Source: CAYGUK01 sp964352985 (GTDB lineage: Bacteria; Pseudomonadota; Gammaproteobacteria; JAHCLG01). Taken from it: 49,522 nucleotides of DNA. Positions 26,130 to 36,400 of this stretch are shown here, piece after piece; the stretch's first letter is position 1; the number at the start of each line of letters is the position of its first letter. The stretch lies in assembly GCA_964352985.1 (NCBI GenBank), contig CAYGUK010000015.1, positions 1 through 49,522 on the forward strand, given 5' to 3'. The notes under the pieces are model-generated. The model ran no database searches. It saw nothing but the letters and a program-made list of their open reading frames with translations, and had not been told where the DNA came from. Both the position numbers and the translations under genes were made by a program.

Positions 26130-27413
26130 TTAATCTGCTAAAGAACGATCAATATTCTTTTGATAGTAGTTTAAAAGTAATGCCACATATTCATCAGATT
26201 GCAAAGGATATGTATAAGCAAAATAAAGCAATGAGTGATCATGAAAAGTCAAAAAATTAACATAGACTGAAAAATCACCTGATTGTCTGGAAGTGCCGCC
26301 ATAAATTGTATCTAGGGTTAATTGACCATAAATTTTTGGAATAGTTGCACGACCATTATTGGTGACACCAAAATGTTGTAAAAAAGCGGTCTGTTGAGTT
26401 GAGTCAATTGGGATACGATCGTTTTCGATAAATTGTTTATCATAGTTAACAGGATAAAATGCAAATTGTTTAATATTATTATCCATCAAATCTTGATAAT
26501 GTTTTGCTAATGTCCAAAGATCCATTTTGCAAATTGAATTACCTAAATAATTTTTGACCATTGAAACAAGACAGCCTAAGTGTTCTTGACTTTGATCAAG
26601 CTGAGTATAGCCCCGCAAATTCACAGCGATAGATACACTTAAAGCATTTATTTCAGGATTAATCATTAAATGAGATTTAAGAAGAATTGCTGTTAAAATA
26701 CTATTGAGGCGTAATTGACGAGAGTGACATAACTTTAATAAACCGTCAATTTTAGCTATATCTAATTTATGATAAATTGCTTTTGTTACTCGTGATTCAA
26801 TAGCACAAGATTGAGAACATGGCCAAATTCCGATTTCGATTTTCTGTGGATTTTCTACACGCTGACAATGCTGTTCCCAAGAAATATTCTTAGCACAAAG
26901 TATTTCAATCGGTTCAATAAAAGGTAGCGAATTGATATGAACTGTTTCATGCAGAGTACACGCATGATAATAGGTTAATAAGTCCCGATAAAATATATTT
27001 ATTGATAAGCCATCACCTATAGAATGGTGCAAATTTAACAACATATCTGTTTTATTATTATCAATCAAAAAATAGATACGCCATAATTGTTGATCACTGC
27101 TAAATGGTTTGCTCGATTCTAACATGGTTATTCTAGACCAATGTTCATCATCCTCACGATCAAGAAAGATTGCATCGATTTTATTACTTGAAAAATCTTC
27201 ATAAAAAGTGATATCTGTTCCATTATCTACAATGGTCGAACGCAGAAAGGGATGACGTTGATAAAGCATTAACAATGCACTTCTCATGTGTTTTTCATCA
27301 ACCACGCCATTGATTGCCGCTGTTTTTATGATATTTGCTGAACCATAATAATCTCGTTGGTATAAGTAACAGCCAAATTCCCAATAGCCAAGTTGTCGAA
27401 TATTTGAAATCAT
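26130..27413 (-). CDS. Stand-alone condensation-domain/PapA-like acyltransferase (427 aa)
   Basis: The active-site motif HHSIGDG (His129, His130, Asp134) fits HHxxxDG of nonribosomal peptide synthetase condensation domains and of PapA5/WES-like acyltransferases. The N-terminal fold (AAINGVVDEKHMRSALLMLYQRHPFLRST) is the usual first strand-helix unit of that superfamily. It is a single domain, about the size of one condensation domain. No carrier protein, adenylation domain or ketosynthase lies nearby, so the substrate is unknown; esterification of a lipid or peptide is plausible. Confidence 0.75.
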   Translation of the reverse strand: MISNIRQLGYWEFGCYLYQRDYYGSANIIKTAAINGVVDEKHMRSALLMLYQRHPFLRSTIVDNGTDITFYEDFSSNKIDAIFLDREDDEHWSRITMLESSKPFSSDQQLWRIYFLIDNNKTDMLLNLHHSIGDGLSINIFYRDLLTYYHACTLHETVHINSLPFIEPIEILCAKNISWEQHCQRVENPQKIEIGIWPCSQSCAIESRVTKAIYHKLDIAKIDGLLKLCHSRQLRLNSILTAILLKSHLMINPEINALSVSIAVNLRGYTQLDQSQEHLGCLVSMVKNYLGNSICKMDLWTLAKHYQDLMDNNIKQFAFYPVNYDKQFIENDRIPIDSTQQTAFLQHFGVTNNGRATIPKIYGQLTLDTIYGGTSRQSGDFSVYVNFLTFHDHSLLYFAYTYPLQSDEYVALLLNYYQKNIDRSLAD

Positions 27414-27770
27414 TTTCCTTCCACATTCAGTGATTTATAGCTTTCGCGATAAATACATTTATTCAATCATTTAATAATAATGCACATTACTGATATTTTA
27501 AAGAAATTTGTGAATTATATGATTAAACGATTAGTGCTGAACAATTAGAATATTCTGAAGATTTAATTTTTACAGTTTTTTTTTACGCTTCCTAGTAATT
27601 ATTTTATATTTATTTTTCTGCAGATTTTTCAAGTCAATTAAATTTTCGACGACATTTATTTTATGATCACATACGCCCCCTAATTTTTCAGGTAAATTAC
27701 TCAGGTAACAAACATTATTATTTTACAATATAATATATCATTAAATGCAGTTGAGTTTTGAGCCTAAATA
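27414..27770. other. Intergenic region between divergent genes
   Basis: This AT-rich spacer lies between the acyltransferase (minus) and the Cys/His protein (plus). I see no ORF, RNA or clear repeat beyond short T and A runs; it should contain both promoters. Confidence 0.5.
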
Positions 27771-28364
27771 ATGAAACTAATAATACTATATTACCCCAAG
27801 ATAAACTGTGAGCTAGGTCATTTAGAAATCATAGTTTTCTCTGAGGATAATAAAAATTGTCTTAGTTATAGCGCTCACGTAGATAATCCAAGATTTTTGT
27901 ATGAATGTTGTTCGCCTGATAAAGCAGAGGCATACATTAAAAAGCAACAAGCGGAGTTTGATAATAATTCGTTGAATATAATTAAGCTTGAAACCGAAAA
28001 GGTTACCTTTGATACCTTAGCAGGGTGGACAGAAAGAGAATTAAATAATAAAAAATATCGTTTTATAGGCAATAATTGTAGCGATTTAACACTAGCTGTT
28101 CTAAGAACCTGTGGTTTCGAAATGGATTTATTTAGAGTTGATCACTGTGTAACGAATGTCCTCGCCAACCTAGCTTGTTTAGTTAGCTTAAAAGGTTGGG
28201 TATGTTTTTGCTTTTGTTGTTGTTATTGCTTTGATGATGCGCTCCCTATTTCAACAACCACGCCTGCTGAAATATTTGATGTGGCAAGTCATTTACATGA
28301 TGTTGAATGGATTTATGGTGGCGAAGAAGTAAGTTTACTTCAATCCCACCCTCGCAGTCCCTAA
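27771..28364 (+). CDS. Possible permuted papain-like (NlpC/LRAT-like) protein with a Cys-rich patch (197 aa)
   Basis: GHLEI with His17 near the start and NNCSDLTLAVLR with Cys103 follow the His-first, Cys-later order of circularly permuted papain-like hydrolases and DUF4105-like proteins. That assignment is a motif guess. A remarkable stretch around 145-154 (CFCFCCCYCF) has seven Cys in ten residues amid hydrophobic residues, which could be a metal site, a lipidation patch or a membrane anchor. There is no signal peptide. The ribosome binding site is weak. It is an effector-like orphan gene. Confidence 0.5.
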   Translation: MKLIILYYPKINCELGHLEIIVFSEDNKNCLSYSAHVDNPRFLYECCSPDKAEAYIKKQQAEFDNNSLNIIKLETEKVTFDTLAGWTERELNNKKYRFIGNNCSDLTLAVLRTCGFEMDLFRVDHCVTNVLANLACLVSLKGWVCFCFCCCYCFDDALPISTTTPAEIFDVASHLHDVEWIYGGEEVSLLQSHPRSP

Positions 28365-28374
28365 TCAATCTATC

Positions 28375-28587
28375 TTAGCGTTTCAAATTTTTTGCTGTTG
28401 AAAACTCGCCATATTTATCTTTAAGTTCTTGCCTTTTCTCTTTCTCGCTAGCAGAATTTTCCTTATTTCTCTCGTATTTTTTTCTACGGTTATAGTTTTT
28501 GTTTAATTGAGAATCTATTCGTTCAGAAGGTTTTATTACACTATTTTCTTTACTTTCTTTACTAAAACAACTAAAAAACCTACACAT
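28375..28587 (-). CDS. Small basic protein with an N-terminal Cys motif (70 aa)
   Basis: ATG 28587 follows AGGTGTGAG. The product starts MCRFFSCFSKES and then is highly charged, Lys/Glu/Arg/Asn-rich and probably disordered or coiled (NRRKKYERNKENSASEKEKRQELKDKYG). The hydrophobic MCxFFSCF start resembles short S-acylation motifs. It is convergent with the Cys-patch gene, 10 bp apart. No family is known to me, and it may be a chance ORF. Confidence 0.4.
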   Translation of the reverse strand: MCRFFSCFSKESKENSVIKPSERIDSQLNKNYNRRKKYERNKENSASEKEKRQELKDKYGEFSTAKNLKR

Positions 28588-28925
28588 CTCACACCTATTT
28601 TTCTTTCAAATTTTCGCCATTCTAAATCTTAATCAGATCCAAACCCTACAGAGAAAATTGCTTATTTTTGCTATAACTGTAAAAATAGAATTAAAATTGA
28701 TTGTGGAATAAATGATTTTAGATACCCCAATAAATCTAGGAAATTTTTCGGTATAATTTCAGTGATTATTAATTTATACGATAAAAACGCATAATACATT
28801 AGCATATCATTAAATAATCTGGTATAAACCACCTATATTAAAATTGTTAATAATGTCCCTAATTTAAAACAAGATATTAAACAATATTTTATCTATACAC
28901 TAAAAATAATAATAAGGTCTTAGTC
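28588..28925. other. Intergenic region, no gene seen
   Basis: This AT-rich spacer precedes the 163-aa gene. No ORF, tRNA or strong hairpin is evident. Confidence 0.5.
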
Positions 28926-29417
28926 ATGTATACTTTTAAATTAAACACCGTCGTTGACTTTTATCTCACCCATCAAGATTTAAGTGAACATGAGAATGAA
29001 TGTTTTCGCTCGGCATTAATTGATGTTATCAACGCGGTTTTCTCAAATTATGACCCAAGTGATTTTGTTATAGAACTGCATGATAATCACACCAATATAT
29101 TGATTCAGGCAAATAAATTAAAAATGGGATTAAAAACTCGATTTTCAGGTTTAATCAAAGATTTTCATAAAAAATTTAATGCCAAAGATATTGTCGCTTT
29201 TTTACCAAGTATCAGCTCTGTATCAGCTGAGTTAGTTGAATCAAGATTATCACCAGCAGAAATTGCACAATTATCCCATGGCGCTCGTTTTACTCATATG
29301 AGAACTATTAATAATGCTTCCAATCACATTTTATTGGCAGCAGAACCTGATAGCTTATTATCTGCAAATCAGTGTGATGAATTCTTTAATCCAAAAATTG
29401 CATCACAACCTAATTAA
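28926..29417 (+). CDS. Hypothetical protein (163 aa)
   Basis: The ATG at 28926 follows AATAAGGTCTTAGTC. The product is soluble and starts MYTFKLNTVVDFYLTHQDLSE. A mid-region (FVIELHDNHTNILIQANKL) looks like strand-turn-strand, followed by helices. No signal peptide, membrane segment or known motif is visible. It is encoded in the same direction as the IcmL-like gene, but a promoter lies between them. Confidence 0.55.
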   Translation: MYTFKLNTVVDFYLTHQDLSEHENECFRSALIDVINAVFSNYDPSDFVIELHDNHTNILIQANKLKMGLKTRFSGLIKDFHKKFNAKDIVAFLPSISSVSAELVESRLSPAEIAQLSHGARFTHMRTINNASNHILLAAEPDSLLSANQCDEFFNPKIASQPN

Positions 29418-29550
29418 GGTAATTAACTTGATTTATATCAATATAAAATTCCATTAAGCAAATTATTTTATTCAAAAATTTTGAGAAAATAATTATTCAC
29501 TTCCTGAGATAAATACAATTTATACTGTCTTTTTAATTGATTTAAGCCCC

Positions 29551-29579
29551 TTGCTAACGGATATAATTATCCCTATAAT
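29551..29579 (+). promoter_or_regulatory. Strong sigma70-like promoter before the IcmL-like gene
   Basis: TTGCTA at 29551-29556 and TATAAT at 29574-29579 are separated by exactly 17 bases, ending 56 bp before the ATG. The perfect -10 hexamer makes this the best promoter candidate in the window. Confidence 0.6.
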
Positions 29580-29635
29580 TTTATTTACGATTACGCATAC
29601 TTTATATAATTCTAAGCAATTCAGGAGAAAATAAT

Positions 29636-30199
29636 ATGATACGCTGTAGACTATCTCTCTTTCTCTCTGCAATTTTAGTGATACTACCTCTTACTTTATT
29701 TGCCTCAAATCAGTCAACGAATATGTTGAACTTTGATCAGCAAATTAATAAAGCATCGATTACCTTTCCACTCATTACTGATAATGTTGTATTAGCATTT
29801 GCGAATGAAGCGTTAATAAATTTATTCTCTGAAAATTTTGTTACAATACAACAATCACAAGCGCTAGCAAGACCATTTCTCAATTCTGCAGCTTGGCAAC
29901 AGTATCAAACATTCTTATCGAATAAAGATTTAGTGCAATTAATACAGCAAAAAAAATTAATCATGTCAGCCTTTCCAACGGCTGCGCCGGTTGTAACACG
30001 CAAAGGCATTTTGCAAAATGCTTTTTCTTGGCAAATACAAATGCCTATTACTATACAATTACAATCACCTGATCAAGCAAAGCAAATGAAATATTTACTT
30101 GTGATGAATATCTCACGCACAAATCAATTAAAATCAACACCCACATTTTTCAACCGTGGTATCGTAGTCAGTGATATTGAATTTAAATCTGTTAAATAA
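29636..30199 (+). CDS. IcmL/DotI-like exported protein (187 aa)
   Basis: CAGGAGAAAATAAT precedes the ATG. A signal peptide (MIRCRLSLFLSAILVILPLTLFA) replaces the usual transmembrane anchor. The mature part follows the IcmL/DotI periplasmic fold: NVVLAFANEALINLFSENF, FLNSAAWQQYQTFL, GILQNAFSWQIQMPITIQLQ, and LLVMNISRTNQ ... GIVVSDIEF. DotI/IcmL is a type IVB (Dot/Icm) component, but Legionellales genomes also carry free-standing paralogues like this. No other dot/icm genes are nearby, so its role in secretion is not shown. Confidence 0.75.
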   Translation: MIRCRLSLFLSAILVILPLTLFASNQSTNMLNFDQQINKASITFPLITDNVVLAFANEALINLFSENFVTIQQSQALARPFLNSAAWQQYQTFLSNKDLVQLIQQKKLIMSAFPTAAPVVTRKGILQNAFSWQIQMPITIQLQSPDQAKQMKYLLVMNISRTNQLKSTPTFFNRGIVVSDIEFKSVK

Positions 30200-30488
30200 G
30201 CTTTTATATTTCACATTTTACATCACCAAAAACTTTTTCGGGGATGTAAAACTCAATTCTCGTAAATAGCTAATACGATTTCTTTCTCGAATTAGTTTGT
30301 TAACCATAAATCAAATATCTCTAACTTTCCTGAAAAACATATTGCAAAGTAAGTCTAACGTATATACGTAAACCATGAATTTACATCTTTAGACTAATTT
30401 AACAATCAAATTTACTTATTTTTCCGCATAGCGAATAAATCCTGACTAAACTCTTTATATATAGGTGTCACTTTCAGCTGGAAATATT

Positions 30489-33400
30489 ATGGCTAGGGAT
30501 AAGGCCAAGCAACAAAAACGTATCAATCAATTTGGTACCAAAGCCTCCGTACAAGCATTATTGGAATCACGGATATTGCTTGATGCAGCCTTAGTTGCTA
30601 GCGCAGATACCGGAACTGAAACAACAGAAAATGATCAAACAACAACTAGCGAACAACAACAAAATGAACATCAAGAAATCGCTCTTGCACCATTAAATCA
30701 TGACAATCAACAAATCGATGAACCACATACCTCAGAACAAAATATAGAATTAGTTTTTGTCGATCAAACTATTCAAAACTACAATGAACTTTTACAAGAT
30801 CTTTTTGGTGATATTGATTTTAATGTTGAGCATAATGCATTTGGCTATGATGCGATTGCGTCAAACGCATCGACCACATTTCACATTTATTTAATCGCTG
30901 AACAAAGTAATGGTATCGCAGAAATATCACAACATGTCGCCGAATATTCAAACATTTCAAGTCTCCATATTTTATCCCATGCCGATAATGGAAAAATATA
31001 TTTAGGCGAAAGTGTTTTATCTCAAGAAAATTTATCCCATTATGAAGAAACATTAAGTACTTGGTCAGCGTCACTCAATGATAAAGCGGATATTTTACTT
31101 TATGGTTGTAATATTGCGAATGATAATTCAGGGATAGAATTTATAAATAAACTCGCACAATTAACACAAGCAGATATTGCAGCTTCCAGTAATTTAACCG
31201 GGAGCCTAAATATTGGCGGTGATTTTAATTTTGAATATACCACCGGCAATATTGAAACCGCTTTATCTATCGATCTTGCCACCTTAAATTGGCAAGGCGC
31301 ATTACTCCCTACTCCAGAGATATCCTTTAATTTACCCAGTGAAGAAATGATCAATGAAAATTTTAATTTTTCACTGACCTTTGATAATACGGATGCAAAT
31401 GAAGCAGGCTTTGGTCCATTTATTGATTTTATTATTCCACAAGAAATATCAGGGATCGCTAATGCCAGTTATTTAGGCACAACCGTAAATTTTAGTCACA
31501 CCTACACTTGGGATGGCGCACAATGGTTAGATGGTATAACTCCCGTCACACAACATCCCTTTGATACAACCACACCAGGTCCCGTACCTGATGGCGTGGG
31601 ATTAGGATTAAATGCGGGTGATGTTTGGCATGTTATCGAATTACCTTTTGGATCATTTTCACCAACTCAGCCAAATGTTATTTTAGATTTTACGGGAAAT
31701 TTAAATAAAGCCAACGGTGCTACGGTTGGCAGTGCGATTAATCTCTATGCAAGAGCAGGATTTAGATACGGCACTGATGCGCTTGATAATCCAGGTTTTC
31801 CCGATGCAACTTTATTTCAAGCGATGCAAACCTCAAACATAACGCCAATTGTTGTCGATATTTCTAAAACAATTAATTTAATCGAAACTGAAACAACAAC
31901 CGGTGCCAATTATCCTTTTACACAAACGATTACCATTGATATTGCAAGTGGCGAACAAATTACAAATGTTGATATTGCCGAGATTTTATCGAGCAATGTT
32001 GCCTATCAAGGCACGATTAATGTCGATGCATCACAAGCAACTGCATTTAACGGCCAAAGCATTACCGATACACCGACTATTGGTAGCGCACAGTTCGCAC
32101 CAAATAATAATTTTTTAATTGAGTTTACCGATATTTCTGGCTCGACTGCAGTCAATGATGTCGTTATCACTTTTACTACGTTTATTCCTGAGTTTGATGC
32201 CAATGGTGGTGTGGGTAATGAAGTGCTCGATCCGATCACAGGTGATAGTGTTCTTATCAACACGCAAGCTGATATTACTTATAATTATAATGCCGGTGGA
32301 CCATTTAACGATGTTGCGACAGCTAGTTTCACCGCAAAATCGATTATCATTCAAAAAAGTTTTACCGATGTTAATGCGGGTAGTCTTGTGCCAGGTGACA
32401 CCATTGAATCTACACTTGCAATTATAGTTTCAGATTTTTTTGGTTTTGATAATTTAATTGTGAATGACGTGTTATCAGATGGTCAGCGTTTTGCAGCAAG
32501 TTTTACGCCAATTTTAAATTTTGATGAAGATATCAATTCTGTTGCAACATTAATGAATATTGCAAATTATAATATTGTCACTTTACCGTTTAATGGAGAT
32601 GGTACGCAAACCATTGCATTTCGCATTAGCGATCAAATGACTGATAGCGGTCACAATGATACCCTTGAAGGTGATGAGTATTTATTATCAGCCTTTGGTC
32701 AAGGGCAAACAACTGCAAGCGTAATTTATCGTGCAACGATTTCAGAAAATTTTGATGTTAATTTTCCATCGGGTGATAGCAGTGTTGATGTCGGTGATGT
32801 GTTAACTAATACAGTCACGCTTAATAGTGAAGTAATCGGTGGCGCAGAAATTGAAACAGATACGAGTAGCGCCCAATTTGCTATTTCAGGAATAGTCGTC
32901 ACCAAATCAATTTATGCGATCGATGGCGTGATTGGCGGAGGATTACCAAATCCTAAAATATCGCCGGGAATGACCATTACTTATCGTTTAACTGCAACCA
33001 TTCCTTCTGGTGATATAGAATCATTAGTGTTAACGGATTTTTTACCACAACCTATTTTTAGTGCGACAGAAATTTCGAGTACTGAACCAGGAAATAATGA
33101 ATTTGGTTTAGGCGCCACAGCGGCGATTCCTACAAGTGCTGGTTTAGTGAAATATGGACCGTCTCATACTTTATTAGCGCATCCCAGTGCAAGTGCACCC
33201 GACATCACCACTTCAACTGCAAATGGTGAGAATAATATTAGTTTTGATTTTGGTACGTTTGATGAAAATGGTGCGGCGAATTCTTATACTATCGATTTAT
33301 TATTTCGCTATACCGTCGCCGATAAACCTTTTGCCGATGGCTTATTTTTAACGAATCAAGCTGAAACTTCTTATGGTACAACACAAAACAATTCAACGGC

Positions 33401-36400
33401 AGAAACCGAAATTGTACAAGTTGAATTAGAACAACCGAATTTAAATATTAGTAAAGGTGTGGTGTTAACAAACGCCGGCAATCAAACTTTTAATCCAGCG
33501 TCTGTGGGCCCCGTATTATTTAATAACACATCATTGGGTAGTGCCGGTAAACCTTTTGTGGGATCGTTTAATAGTGCTAATTTAGCAGCAAATCCTGTTA
33601 ATAGCGATTTATCTGGTGGCGATGCCCGTGACATTGTTCGCTTTGCTATTGTGATTGAAAATACAGGTAGCAGTGATGGCTTTAATTTAAAAGTTACTGA
33701 TCAAATACAGGCTGGCTATCAAATTCCACTCACACTTCAAGGTTTTAATGTTGAAGTATATCGTGGTGATGGGACAGCATTATCTTTTGTTGGACTTGAG
33801 AGTTCACTTTTCGGTGCAGGCTTAGAAATTGTTGATCCCGGTGCAAATGATGGTGCGATTAAATCTGCCGATGGTGCAAATGGTGAAAATATTGTAGTGA
33901 TCACTTATGAATTACAATTGTTAACAACGATTGAACCAAATTCTGTTTTAACCGATGGCGCCACAATCGTAAATTATGGTGCAATCGATGGTGGCAATAA
34001 TTATACGACAGGACAAACTAATAGTAATTGGTCTGATAATGCAACTGTTACCACAGCTGGCCCACTCATCACAAAATCATTAGTCTCAACCAGCGTCAAT
34101 GGTGGTGGCAATAATGCGACGACACAAGCCACCATTGGTGAAACATTAACTTATCAACTTGTGATCACAATACCAGAAGGTATTACAACTAGCGCATCAA
34201 TCACAGATACCTTAGATGCAGGTTTGAGTTTTGCATCACTCACTAGTGTGACTAACAGTATTGGTGTTTCGACTAGTTTATTAGGTGGCTTCGGCGCAGT
34301 CATTGGAAACCAAATTGGCAATTTATTAACATTTAATTTAGGTTTATTAACTAACATTGCTTCAAGTAATGCGACACCTGAGACAGTAACTATCACTTAT
34401 ACTGTTGTAGTAGATAATGAAGTGGGTAATCAGTCAGGAACACAACTTAATAATAGTGCGACGTTTAATTGGGATCCCTTAGGCATTACAGGACCATTTA
34501 CTACTACTAGCAGTAACGCAGCAAATGTAACCGTTGTCGAACCTAATCCAACAATTTCTTCTACCTATACAGGTGCTGCAAATCCTGACGGGAATGATAC
34601 TAGTTTAACTTTTCGTATTACAATTACTGCGGGAAGTGTTGATGTTTTTGATATTAATTTTTCCGATGTTTTACCCGCATTAGCAACCATTACTGCTTAT
34701 AATCATATTTCTGGTGTAGATATTACTGGCGCATTCAGTGCAACTGGCAGTAATAGTGTTACTAATACAGGTAATATTGATTTATTAGCCGGACAGACTT
34801 CAACATTTGATATTGTGTTTAGTTTAGGATCGACTGTTGATTTTGGTGAAGTGTTATCTGATAACGCTTCAATTACTTGGACATCATTAAATGGTGCCGT
34901 TGCTGGTGAAAGAACCGGCGCAGGTGGTGTGAATGATTACGTTGCAACAGACAATGATAGTTTTACCATCGACACGCCAACATTAGTAAAAACCGTTACC
35001 AATACATCGATTATTACGCCTTCAAATGATCAATTAAATCAAGCAACCATTGGTGAAGAAATTACTTATCAAATTTTAGTGACTGTTCCAGAAGGTGAAA
35101 GTGCGAACTCAGCACAAAGTTTTCGAATTATAGATACACTTGATTTAGGTTTAAGTTTAGTAGCGGGTAGCGCATCAATTATTTCACCTGCCGCTGATTT
35201 ATCAGCGGTACCTGCGGGTTTTGGTGCAGTTTCAGGAAGCCAATTAGGACAAGTTGTTACATTTAATTTTGGTCGTTTAACCAATACCAATAATGATAAT
35301 GGCACCGACGAAACGTTTATTTTGCAATACCGAGTAAAGGTTGATAATTTTCCAACAAATGTTGCCGGTCAAACTTTAAATAATAGTGCTATTGCAACTT
35401 GGCAATCAGATACTTTAGTCGTTAAAGTCACACCAGCCACCACTGATGTGATCACCGTTCTTGAACCCGATTTAGAATTTAATGTGAGTGTTGAAGTTGA
35501 AGATTTATTTGCGGATCTCGGTGTGGGGCCGGCACCAACAAATGGTGACGCGGGTGATTTTGTTCGCTATACCATAACACTTGATCACAGTGCCTTAGCA
35601 AATAACACAAACGCATATGATGTCGATTTTCAATTTGTCATCCCAAATGAAATTATTAATTTTAATATTGGTACAACCACTATTGTTTCTTCACCCGATA
35701 TCTCTATTGATATAAATGATTTTGAATATTCCGGGAATACCTTAAGAATTAAACCTGCCGAAATTACCAATTTAGATTTTGATGTGGGTGATGTGTTAAC
35801 GATTACTATCGATGGAAATATTTCAGGCAGTGCCTTTCCCAATGCCACTTATAGTGCGACAGCTTCAAGTAGCTGGACATCACTCGATGGTGCAAGTGCA
35901 AATGAAAGAACAGGTGCGGGAGCATTTAATGATTATAGTATTAATGCAAATGCGGCGATCACCATTAATCCCCCTATTCCCAGCAAAATCATTACTAATT
36001 CCAGTGTTGCACTTGGCACAGCTTTAGGTGTAAATGCAGCAATTGAAGATGTGGTGATTGGTGAAGTGATCACGTATCGTATTATTTCTGAAATTCCTGA
36101 AGGTGTGTTAAATGATTTTATAATAAATGATTTAATTCCAACGGGATTAATTTTTGTTGAAGCTAATGGTGTGAGAGTGGGTTTTGTTTCCTCAAATGGA
36201 ACAAACATTAATTCAGTGGCCACAGGTGCTGGTCTTGATATTGTAACAGGGGTTGGTAATACGCCAGGCTATGCGGGTAATACACCTGACGATGCTATTT
36301 CAGGATCGATGTTTACGTTATTTGATGATAATGTTTCAAGCTCAATTAATAGCGATGTCGATATCTATAACAGTGGAACAGATATTTATATTAAACTTGG

